NCBI GenBank assembly: GCA_028694545.1
Contig: JAQVKV010000228.1
Coordinates: forward strand, 1-5,432
DNA length: 5,432 nt
Direction: 5' to 3'
DNA from: Zavarzinia sp.
GTDB taxonomy: Bacteria > Pseudomonadota > Alphaproteobacteria > Zavarziniales > Zavarziniaceae
Below, piece by piece: positions 1-5,314 of this stretch; positions within the stretch are counted from its first letter, which is position 1; each line of letters starts with the position of its first letter. A model generated the notes under the pieces. That model had not been told where the DNA came from, ran no database searches, and saw nothing but the letters and a program-made list of their open reading frames with translations. The translations under genes were made by a program, and so were the position numbers.

Positions 1-113
1 AACATCTGCTGGTAAAACTCGGAGCTGATGATTTTGTATATAAACCGATTACACCAACGCTGCTTTCTGTGCGATTGAAAAATGTTTTAGCACGCAGACA
101 ACAGATACAGTAA
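1..113 (+). CDS. C-terminal fragment of a response-regulator receiver domain (5' end outside window)
   Basis: Frame 3 is open from position 3 to a TAA at 111-113 and encodes 36 residues. It contains GADDFVYKPI followed by a helical tail ending LARRQQIQ. In CheY-like receivers the segment GADDFxxKP carries the conserved lysine (here in YKP) that contacts the phosphoryl group, and a final helix of this length closes the domain. The protein ends right after that helix, so this is either a single-domain regulator or a longer protein with a C-terminal receiver. What lies upstream cannot be seen. Base composition is about 38% GC, unlike everything to the right. The fragment lies antisense to the last 22 codons of the minus-strand gene that follows. 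Family assignment is fairly sure; the partner kinase and role are unknown. Confidence 0.8.
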   Translation, partial: HLLVKLGADDFVYKPITPTLLSVRLKNVLARRQQIQ

Positions 114-861
114 AATCATGATAAAATGACAGCGCTTCCCCGAGTCCCGCCGCAACGGCCAATTCGAAACGACGCCACTCCTCAAGTGGCCCGATGAGCG
201 TGCTTCGAAGGACACGTGAAAGCGCGGCTTCGTCGCCAGCTTCGACCCCCGTCAACGTCGTGTAGGCCGCAATCGCATAGCGATAGATCAGTCGTCGCGA
301 CCGCGCTGCATCCCTTACGGCGTTTGGCCCCGGCCTTCGTCCAGCCGTCACGTGCTTCAGCGGTTCTCGCAAAGCGTCGAGCCGCTTCACCGCTGAAATT
401 TCCGCCATCGCCGCCTCAATCAGGCTCGCGTAGGCCGAATTCTTGGGCTGCATCGCAAACAGACGCTCAGCATGAGTCGCGGCCATGTGCACAACCCAAG
501 CGACGACTTGGTTTGGCCCCGTGTTGAACGATCTCACAGGCTCTTCCGAAACAATCAGAGACGGGTGCCCGGACACCCTTCGCGCAATAACCGAAGCCCG
601 GGCATCGATCCTTCCGCGCGCGACTGCGTCATCTGTTCGTCTCTGGAATTGCAGCAGCGCCTGCGCTTCGTGCCGATGGGCAAGGAGATATTGAACGAAC
701 TCCCGAACCGGCGCTGAGATCGCCCAGTGCGCGCGAAGGAGTTCGAGATCGCGGGCAAGGTCAAGCGACGGCCGGTCAGCACCGAGAAGCGTCCCAGACC
801 GGAAATGCCGGAGGAAGATTCCTGCTGCAAAGTCGGAAATCGCTCGGTCGATCCCCTCCAT
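49..861 (-). CDS. McrC/DUF2357-like partner of the McrB-type ATPase, apparently truncated before its nuclease domain
   Basis: The open frame has 270 codons. Its ATG shares one base with the TGA of the upstream ATPase gene (TGATG), so the two are probably translationally coupled. The protein is mostly helical, with no signal peptide or membrane segment. Residues about 105-130 contain EEPVRSFNTGPNQVVAWVV, resembling the xTPENR-type motif of DUF2357 and McrC-like proteins. Residues about 222-244 (LIGPLEEWRRFELAVA and onward) resemble the FEL helix that in those families comes just before a PD-(D/E)xK nuclease domain. No PD...(D/E)xK motif is present here. From codon 245 (position 129 downward) the reading frame enters low-GC DNA antisense to a receiver-domain gene, so the last 26 residues are probably not native. 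Inferred role: partner of the ATPase in an McrBC-like complex. The family assignment is by motif memory only and is tentative. That the gene is real is supported by its coupling to the ATPase. Confidence 0.6.
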   Translation of the reverse strand: MEGIDRAISDFAAGIFLRHFRSGTLLGADRPSLDLARDLELLRAHWAISAPVREFVQYLLAHRHEAQALLQFQRRTDDAVARGRIDARASVIARRVSGHPSLIVSEEPVRSFNTGPNQVVAWVVHMAATHAERLFAMQPKNSAYASLIEAAMAEISAVKRLDALREPLKHVTAGRRPGPNAVRDAARSRRLIYRYAIAAYTTLTGVEAGDEAALSRVLRSTLIGPLEEWRRFELAVAAGLGEALSFYHDFTVSVVCVLKHFSIAQKAALV

Positions 862-2618
862 CAGACCGCAACCGACTCCATCCGCCGCTTGATCCGATCA
901 CTGGAGTCCGCATCAAGGCCGAAGGCGTCTACGGCCGCTTGCGCAAGGAAGTCGGCATCCTGGACCACAATCCCGTCAAGCATCGGCAGCAACACCATGT
1001 CCACCGCATCGAGCAAAGCCTCTCGCATTGAGGGCGTAGGGACAGCGAAGAAGTCTGCGCCATCATCCATCGCCTGGACGGCCTTGATTGCATCAATGAT
1101 CGGGGCGGGTCCAAGGACACGAACCTTGTTGATGGCCGCCCAGAAAGCACCAAGCGGACAAGGTGCGCCCGCAGCAGGCCCAGCCCAAGTTGGATCAGAC
1201 TTTCTGATAAAAGACTCAATGAAACCAGCCGTGTCGCGCGGCACGTCGACATAGACCCAGCCAAATCGGCGGCTGAGGGCATAGGACATTTGATACAGAG
1301 CGGCCTTGTCGATGGAATTGATGGTAGCAATCAGCCGCCAGTGCGGGCCTGGCGCGAACTCGTATGTCTCTGCCGAGGGCTTGCTTTCTGGCAGGATCAC
1401 ATATTGCGGGCTATCCTTATCCTCGATGTTCAGCCGGTAGGGCAAAGTGGTCTGCTGGCCACTCAAGACAGTAAAGAGCGGACCGATCACCTTATCGATG
1501 TCGCAACGATTAAGTTCGTCGATGATCAGCGGACGATCAAAGCGACGAAGCAATACGCCAGGAATGAAGGCAACGGCGCCAGCGCCTACTGGTTGGTACC
1601 CCCCGATGATGTCTTGCGAACTCCAGTCTGACGAACCTGTCACAAGGGTCCACTTCCCGCCAGTGAGGGTTGCTGCAATCCAGCGCGCGAGAGTTGTCTT
1701 CCCGGTTCCAGGTGGACCATACAGCATGATGTGCTGCTTGCCCGATTTCAGCGCCGCATTGATTTGGCGATATACAGCGGGATCGATCCCAAGAAGGTCC
1801 GTGTTCTCCGGGATCTCGAGCGACGCGGGTGGGATAATTTCGTCGTCATCGCCATTTTCGTCGCCCGCAACTGCAGCGACTGCAACATTCTTCGGCGTCA
1901 CAGGCCCGGCGGCCGCCCAAGCGTCCGCGACCATTTTCTTGAGTCTATCAAGTTCGGCTTGCGCTGTGAGATCGTAGACCGGAATTGGAGAAGCTGGATT
2001 TCCTGCCGGCGCGCACTTGATGTCCGCTGCGAGTGCGTCGATCACATCTCCATAAGTGATCGTGCGCTCCATACCGCTTTCTATGATCTTCAACTCAGTG
2101 TTGCGGGGCATCAAACCGAGCAGTCCGCAGCCGATGTACTCCAGAGAGGTCCCCTTGAAGCGCATCGTTCCCGTGGCGGGATCGAAATTGAACGGTTCGG
2201 CAGATGACCCTTGTGGGGTTGCACCGTGAAAAACGAATAGCGCGTGAACCTCAAAGTCTTTGTCTTGGACAAAGTCACCCGGCCCCTGCTGAATCAGCGG
2301 CACAAGACGGAATACTACGCCCGCCTTGTCCTCCTGCGCCGTGTTGATCGCACCAAGGTTGAAGGGACCGCCAGCGGGGTTTTCAGCGCGAAGCCCGACG
2401 GGTTCTGGAACTATACGATAGATCCAGCGCGGGGGCTTGTTCGCGGAATAGTTCGGCTCTTTCCAATACCCAGCAGCGAGATCAAATTCATGGCGTTCGC
2501 CAAGCCCATCTCCGGTCTTGAAACCACACCTGGAGAATTGTAGCCCTCTGTCCTTCAGGAAGGTCTTCAACCAAGTGAAGAACTGGCCCTCGAAATTCTG
2601 ATTATCCTGTGCTGCCAT
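861..2618 (-). CDS. McrB-like AAA+ ATPase (AAA_5/MoxR-dynein type) with an unrecognised N-terminal domain
   Basis: This 585-residue cytoplasmic protein has three parts. Residues 1-200 form a globular N-terminal domain with many aromatic residues that I do not recognise; it matches none of the McrB DNA-reading domains I know. Residues about 215-265 are a linker with an acidic stretch (DENGDDDE, 253-260). Residues about 275-585 are the AAA+ module: Walker A GPPGTGKT at 301-308, Walker B PLIIDELNR at 363-371, sensor 1 WRLIATINSID at 427-437, and an ALSRRFGW segment at 447-454 with candidate arginine fingers R450/R451. INSIDK at 433-438 occupies the place of the MNxxDR signature of McrB. The start ATG at 2618 is chosen because GGAACGGG lies about 10 nt upstream as a weak ribosome site. 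It is the first gene of a two-gene operon. In McrBC systems the ATPase forms hexamers that drive a nuclease partner; a defence role here is inferred. An MoxR-type chaperone is the main alternative. Confidence 0.92.
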   Translation of the reverse strand: MAAQDNQNFEGQFFTWLKTFLKDRGLQFSRCGFKTGDGLGERHEFDLAAGYWKEPNYSANKPPRWIYRIVPEPVGLRAENPAGGPFNLGAINTAQEDKAGVVFRLVPLIQQGPGDFVQDKDFEVHALFVFHGATPQGSSAEPFNFDPATGTMRFKGTSLEYIGCGLLGLMPRNTELKIIESGMERTITYGDVIDALAADIKCAPAGNPASPIPVYDLTAQAELDRLKKMVADAWAAAGPVTPKNVAVAAVAGDENGDDDEIIPPASLEIPENTDLLGIDPAVYRQINAALKSGKQHIMLYGPPGTGKTTLARWIAATLTGGKWTLVTGSSDWSSQDIIGGYQPVGAGAVAFIPGVLLRRFDRPLIIDELNRCDIDKVIGPLFTVLSGQQTTLPYRLNIEDKDSPQYVILPESKPSAETYEFAPGPHWRLIATINSIDKAALYQMSYALSRRFGWVYVDVPRDTAGFIESFIRKSDPTWAGPAAGAPCPLGAFWAAINKVRVLGPAPIIDAIKAVQAMDDGADFFAVPTPSMREALLDAVDMVLLPMLDGIVVQDADFLAQAAVDAFGLDADSSDRIKRRMESVAV

Positions 2619-2968
2619 ACGGTTGGCCCGTTCCGTCCAGTTGCCTGCTAGATCGGGAGAAGCCTATAGTTGAGTTGCGGCCGCGTCTATCGGCTTTGGG
2701 CAGTCACATGTTCGATTTGTGTTCCATCCGGTAGATGCCCCTGAAATCGAAGTGTTCAGCCGGGCATGAAAAAAATCTGCATTTTCAGGGTCTTGGAAAA
2801 CTTCACCAGATCCGCGCAGGCAACAGGTCCAGAGAATATCGAGCCTGAGAGACCGCTTCCGGGCCTCGTGGCGCCGGCGCCGGTGCTCAGCCCCTCCCGT
2901 ATAACCCTCGAAAGCAACGAGAAAATCCAGCCGCAGCCGGATCGGGAGAACGCTTTCGCGAGGGCAAG
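2619..2968. other. 350-bp gene-free stretch between tRNA-Ser and the McrB-like operon
   Basis: I find no protein I recognise on either strand. Minus-strand frames stay open for 70-100 codons from the tRNA end but show no family motif. The stretch must hold the promoter of the McrB-like operon. A weak minus-strand candidate is TAGACG (2684-2689) and TATAGG (2663-2668) with 15-bp spacing, which I do not trust. Structure includes the perfect palindrome GGCGCCGGCGCC (2870-2881), a cluster of TGAA/TTCA inverted repeats (2739-2790), and a small CGC-GAAA-GCG hairpin just past the tRNA. No integrase gene and no second copy of the tRNA 3' end were seen. The change from backbone to accessory DNA should lie in or near this stretch. 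Confidence 0.6.
2739..2790. repeat. Cluster of inverted TGAA/TTCA repeats
   Basis: CCCTGAAA at 2739-2746 is matched by its perfect reverse complement TTTCAGGG at 2783-2790. Nested inside are TTCA at 2755-2758 facing TGAA at 2767-2770, and TGAAAA at 2767-2772 facing TTTTCA at 2782-2787 with a 9-nt gap. The half-sites alternate in orientation. The cluster lies 120-170 nt upstream of the McrB-like start codon. It could be an operator, an integrase arm-site region or a hairpin ahead of a T-run on the minus strand. The repeats are seen directly; the function is unknown. Confidence 0.4.
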
Positions 2969-3062
2969 TGGCGGAGCCGGAGGGATTCGAACCCTCGATA
3001 GGGGTTTAAGCCCCTATAACGGTTTAGCAAACCGCCGCCTTCAGCCGCTCGGCCACGGCTCC
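2969..3062 (-). tRNA. tRNA-Ser, anticodon GCU (codons AGC/AGU), CCA encoded
   Basis: The minus strand folds as a class II (long variable arm) tRNA. The acceptor arm is GGAGCCG at the 5' end (3062-3056), paired with CGGCTCC at 2979-2973, followed by discriminator G and an encoded CCA (2971-2969). The D-arm segment GCCGAGCGGCTGAAGGC is typical of serine tRNAs. The anticodon stem GCGGT/ACCGT encloses loop TTGCTAA, giving anticodon GCT. A variable arm closed by ATAGGGG/CCCCTAT distinguishes it from other tRNAs. The T arm is GAGGG-TTCGAAT-CCCTC. Discriminator G and the long arm are serine identity elements. The gene looks intact. It separates the GC-rich backbone genes from the McrB-like operon, whose DNA lies on the 3' side of the tRNA, the usual side for tRNA-targeted insertions. 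Confidence 0.97.
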
Positions 3063-3077
3063 GCATCAGGAGGAGCT

Positions 3078-3106
3078 TGTGTAGCCAAGCCCATCGAGGA
3101 AGTCAA
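3078..3106 (-). promoter_or_regulatory. Predicted sigma70-type promoter of tRNA-Ser
   Basis: On the minus strand TTGACT (3106-3101, five of six consensus bases) and TACACA (3083-3078, three of six) are separated by exactly 17 bp. Initiation about 7 nt past the -10 box would fall a few bases before the mature tRNA 5' end at 3062, as expected for a stable-RNA gene. The -35 match and spacing are strong and the -10 match is weak. Confidence 0.55.
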
Positions 3107-3143
3107 ATGTCACACGCCGGACGGCGAACGAAAAGCCCGCCGG

Positions 3144-3572
3144 TCAGACGCCGCGCTTGAAGTGGTAGCTGGCGATGTGCAGGCCCTTCGAGAAATAGAA
3201 GCCGTGGGCGGCAAACCGCTGGACGCCCGAATCGAGATCCAGCTCGCTGCAACCCAGGCGGCGCGCCTCCTCGACCAGCCAGGCCATGAGGGCGCCGCCG
3301 TCGCCCAGGCCGCGCCGGGCTTCCGTGGTCACCAGGTCGTCGACGTAGAGCTTCAGCCCGGCATAGAGGGTCTCGTAAGTGCGGAAGCCGGCATAGGCGA
3401 CGGGCGCGCCCTCCCCGTCCGTCCGCCAGATCACGCGATACCCGTCCTTGCGCATGCGCGTGGTCCGCTCGACCAGATCCTCCGCCCCCGCAAGCTGGGG
3501 GCGGAGCTGGTGGATGACCGGATAGAGGGCGGCGATCTCGCCGTCCGTCATCGCTTCGAAGATGTCCGTCAT
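3144..3572 (-). CDS. GNAT-family N-acetyltransferase, substrate unknown
   Basis: This 142-residue single-domain cytoplasmic protein has a GNAT fold and would transfer an acetyl group from acetyl-CoA to an unidentified amine. The core acetyl-CoA motif A lies at about residues 75-96: a beta-strand LYVDDLV followed by the R/Q-x-x-G-x-G/A loop as RRGLGDGGALM. The following helix is WLVEEARRLGC. Motif B ends in AAHGFYFSKGLHIASYHFKR (121-140), with an aromatic Y126 where many GNATs hold the catalytic tyrosine. Length is normal for a compact member. The ATG overlaps the TGA of the upstream glutathione transferase by 4 nt (ATGA), which points to coupled translation in one operon. It is the last protein gene before the tRNA. 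The natural substrate cannot be read from the sequence. Confidence 0.92.
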   Translation of the reverse strand: MTDIFEAMTDGEIAALYPVIHQLRPQLAGAEDLVERTTRMRKDGYRVIWRTDGEGAPVAYAGFRTYETLYAGLKLYVDDLVTTEARRGLGDGGALMAWLVEEARRLGCSELDLDSGVQRFAAHGFYFSKGLHIASYHFKRGV

Positions 3573-4258
3573 TCTCTCGCTCGCTGGCCGAAGAGCACTT
3601 TCTTCGCCTCTTCGTCGTCATTCAGGTTGCGGCGCAGGTCGCGGCCGAGGGCAAAGCCCTTCTGCACCGCCGGCCGCGCCTCGATCGCCTCGAACCAGCG
3701 CTTCAGGTTCGGGAAGTCGGCTAGGTCCTGGCCCTGGTTCTTCCATGGCACGACCCAGGGCCAGGCCGCCATGTCGGCGATCGAGTAATCGCCCGCGAGG
3801 AATTCCCGGTCGGCGAGGCGCTTGTTCATGACGCCGTAGAGGCGGTTGACCTCGTTGGTGTAGCGGGCGATGCCATATTCGATCTTCTCCGGCGCATATT
3901 GCCGAAAATGATGGGCCTGCCCGGCCATGGGGCCGAGGCCGCCCATCTGCCAGAACAGCCATTGCTCGACCTCGACCCGAGCGCGTTCGCCTTGCGGATA
4001 GAACCGGCCGGTCTTCCGCCCCAGATATTGCAGGATCGCGCCCGACTCGAAGACGGAGATCGGCGCGCCGCCGTCCGCCGGTTCGGTGTCGACGATCGCC
4101 GGCATGCGGTTGTTCGGGGAAATCGCCAGGAATTCCGGCTTGAACTGCTCGCCCCGGCCGATGTTCACCGGCCTCGTCTCATACGGCAGGCCGCATTCCT
4201 CGAGCATGATGGAGATCTTCCAGCCGTTCGGTGTCGGCCAGTAATAGAGTTCGATCAT
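3569..4258 (-). CDS. yfcG: YfcG/YghU-type glutathione S-transferase (GSH-dependent disulfide-bond oxidoreductase)
   Basis: This 229-residue cytoplasmic protein closely follows the Escherichia coli YfcG pattern. The N-terminal thioredoxin-like domain (about 1-85) carries PTPNGWK (8-14, with T9 and N11 at the glutathione site and no catalytic cysteine), ISPNNRMPAIVD with cis-Pro53, and FESGAILQYL with E71/S72 binding the glutathione glutamyl end. The helical C-terminal domain (about 95-205) has QWLFWQMGGLGPMAGQ and DYSIADMAAWPWV, both typical of this class. Family members reduce disulfides using glutathione or glutathionylspermidine. The start is ATG at 4258: AAGGGGAGG lies 5 nt upstream, and the in-frame GTG at 4264 falls inside that ribosome site, so a two-residue longer form is unlikely. 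The gene sits 76 nt after the VOC gene and overlaps the following GNAT gene by 4 nt. The exact physiological substrate is inferred only. Confidence 0.96.
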   Translation of the reverse strand: MIELYYWPTPNGWKISIMLEECGLPYETRPVNIGRGEQFKPEFLAISPNNRMPAIVDTEPADGGAPISVFESGAILQYLGRKTGRFYPQGERARVEVEQWLFWQMGGLGPMAGQAHHFRQYAPEKIEYGIARYTNEVNRLYGVMNKRLADREFLAGDYSIADMAAWPWVVPWKNQGQDLADFPNLKRWFEAIEARPAVQKGFALGRDLRRNLNDDEEAKKVLFGQRARE

Positions 4259-4263
4259 CGTCA

Positions 4264-4272
4264 CCTCCCCTT
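4264..4272 (-). promoter_or_regulatory. Ribosome binding site deciding the GST start
   Basis: AAGGGGAGG on the minus strand ends 5 nt before ATG 4258. It contains the first base of the alternative GTG start (4264-4262), so it supports ATG 4258 over the longer form. Confidence 0.8.
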
Positions 4273-4275
4273 GGG

Positions 4276-4303
4276 CGAGAAACGATAGCCGTTAACTTTC
4301 TCG
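4276..4303. repeat. Inverted repeat in the VOC-GST intergenic gap
   Basis: CGAGAAA (4276-4282) and its perfect reverse complement TTTCTCG (4297-4303) flank 14 nt. An overlapping shorter pair, AACG (4281-4284) and CGTT (4290-4293), could form a competing hairpin. It lies just upstream of the GST ribosome site, where it could be an operator, an mRNA hairpin that tunes GST translation, or a processing site. There is no T-run, so it is not a standard terminator. Confidence 0.4.
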
Positions 4304-4334
4304 GGCGCGAATGCGCTGGGCGCAGGGCACCCTT

Positions 4335-4724
4335 TCACCCCGGCAGGTGGCACACCGCCTCGATATTGTGGCCGTCGGGGTCGAGAACGAAGGCGCCGTA
4401 GTAATTCGGATGGTAATGCGGCCGCAGCCCCGGCGCGCCATTGTCGCGCCCGCCGGCCGCCAGCGCCGCCGCGTGGAAGGCATCCACCGTCGCCCGGTCC
4501 GGCGCGGTGAAGGCGACGTGAAGGCCCGGCGTCATCGCCCGGTCCGCCGTGGAGATCCAGAAGAAGGGCTTGCCGGCGCTCCCGAAGCCGACATGGGCGC
4601 CCGCCCCCGTCTGTTCCGCCGTCACTTCCATCTGGACCGTGATGCCGAGGGGCGCCAGCGCCTGCTCGTAGAAGGCGCGCGATACCGCAAGATCGCCGAC
4701 GCCGAAACCGATGTGATCGATCAT
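4335..4724 (-). CDS. VOC-superfamily (glyoxalase/bleomycin-resistance fold) protein
   Basis: This 129-residue cytoplasmic protein has the two beta-alpha-beta-beta-beta modules of the vicinal oxygen chelate fold. Module one begins MIDHIGFGVGDLAVSRAFYE, and module two includes GLHVAFTAPDRATVDAFH. The ending DPDGHNIEAVCH is the classic C-terminal signature. Likely metal ligands are H4, H69 and E122; a clear fourth ligand near residues 54-58 (FFWIS) is not evident. Members include glyoxalase I-like enzymes, ring-cleaving dioxygenases and drug-binding proteins, and the sequence does not say which this is. The ATG at 4724 is chosen because GGGAG lies 6 nt upstream; a TTG at 4739 in the same frame overlaps that site and the preceding stop. 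The gene starts 11 nt after the YhbS-like gene ends, so it is probably in the same transcript. Confidence 0.94.
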   Translation of the reverse strand: MIDHIGFGVGDLAVSRAFYEQALAPLGITVQMEVTAEQTGAGAHVGFGSAGKPFFWISTADRAMTPGLHVAFTAPDRATVDAFHAAALAAGGRDNGAPGLRPHYHPNYYGAFVLDPDGHNIEAVCHLPG

Positions 4725-4730
4725 GGCTCT

Positions 4731-4737
4731 CTCCCTC
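4731..4737 (-). promoter_or_regulatory. Ribosome binding site of the VOC gene, overlapping the upstream stop codon
   Basis: GAGGGAG on the minus strand lies 6 nt before ATG 4724 and overlaps the TGA (4738-4736) of the YhbS-like gene. Ribosomes ending there could reinitiate on the VOC gene. The early amber codon in the upstream gene may therefore reduce VOC expression (inference). Confidence 0.65.
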
Positions 4738-5239
4738 AAAGGCCGAAGGCCCGGGCATAATGCACCGAGCCGACATGGCCGGCCAGCGCGCCGGGCACCA
4801 GTTCGAGCGCCATGAAGGCGTCGCCCGCGAAGGGGCCCTGAAGCTTCGCGGCGAGCGCCGCCGAAAAGCCGAAGCGCGGGTAATAGGCGGCGTGGCCGAG
4901 CACCACCACCGCCTCGCCCCCCCGCTCCCGCAGCAGATCGAGCGAGGCCCGGATCAGGCCGGCGCCGATGCCTTGCCCCTGCCGGTCGGGGCGCACCGAC
5001 ACGGGCGCCAGCGCCACGGCCCTCACCGGCCGGCCGTCGACCACCACACCGAGATCGGAATAGAGGATATGGCCGAGGATTTCGCCGTCGCCGGCCGCCA
5101 CCATGGCAAGTTCGACGTCGCCGTCGCGGGCGAGATCGGCCACCAGTTGCGCCTCCTCGGACTAGCCAAACGCGTCCGCGATCAGGGCGGCGATGGCCCC
5201 GTCGTCCAGGGGGAGGGCTTCACGGAAAACTGGCGTCAC
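4736..5239 (-). pseudogene. yhbS: YhbS-like GNAT acetyltransferase interrupted by an in-frame TAG at codon 26
   Basis: Read from GTG 5239, the frame runs VTPVFREALPLDDGAIAALI, then ADAFG, then TAG, then SEEAQLVADLARDG and on to TGA at 4736. The total is 167 codons, the normal YhbS length. The segments align with E. coli YhbS (about 167 residues, SF...EAKLVHDLREDG) on both sides of the stop with no frame shift, so a single codon is at fault. The acetyl-CoA loop RQGQGIG lies at codons 86-92 and VLGHAAYYPRFGF, typical of this family, at 113-125. A possible ribosome site AGGGG lies 8 nt before GTG 5239. The piece after the stop could restart at GTG 5143, giving 135 residues that still hold the acetyl-CoA core but lack the first strand and helix. 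No good ribosome site precedes that GTG. A CAG-to-TAG change, a sequencing error or amber suppression could explain it. The acetylated substrate is unknown. Confidence 0.85.
5162..5164 (-). other. In-frame amber codon in the YhbS-like gene
   Basis: TAG on the minus strand falls between AFG and SEEAQLV in an otherwise continuous family alignment. The four neighbouring minus-strand genes whose ends are visible (gatB, VOC, GST, GNAT) all stop with TGA, so nothing suggests that TAG is read as an amino acid in this genome. Confidence 0.85.
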
Positions 5240-5247
5240 GGCACCGG

Positions 5248-5304
5248 CCCCTCGCCCCTCCCGCCCCCTTGAAGGGAGAGAGAGAGGGATGGATGAGGGG
5301 GAAG
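5248..5304. repeat. Pyrimidine block followed by purine block after gatB
   Basis: On the plus strand 5248-5270 is almost all C and T, and 5271-5304 is almost all G and A, including a short GA run near 5276-5287. The core CCCCTTGAAGGG and its flanks can fold into an imperfect GC-rich hairpin past the gatB stop, though without a T-run. The look recalls short dispersed CCCT...AGGG intergenic repeats of alphaproteobacteria, but copy number cannot be judged from one window. Confidence 0.4.
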
Positions 5305-5314
5305 TCCCGGCGGA

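Noticed and set aside
727..1254. A 175-codon plus-strand open frame
   Set aside because: It is a shadow of the ATPase and partner genes, with no domain motif and a serine- and arginine-rich composition typical of antisense frames in GC-rich DNA.
2663..2689. TAGACG-15-TATAGG as the promoter of the McrB-like operon
   Set aside because: The matches are poor and the spacing is short; many sites of this quality occur by chance.
3110..3146. Possible terminator after the GNAT stop
   Set aside because: CCGGCGG can pair with CCG-T-CCGG through a one-base bulge, but no T-run follows, so it is not a convincing intrinsic terminator.
2766..3788. A 340-codon plus-strand open frame containing GGIRTLDRGLSPYNGLANRR
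   Set aside because: It is antisense to the tRNA-Ser gene and to the GNAT and GST genes. The RTLDRGLSPYNG text is the well-known spurious peptide produced by translating the reverse strand of serine tRNA genes.
4261..4776. A 171-codon minus-strand frame over the VOC gene
   Set aside because: It is an alternative frame of the real VOC gene. The translation is a low-complexity G/R-rich string with no family motif, whereas the other frame shows a clear VOC signature.
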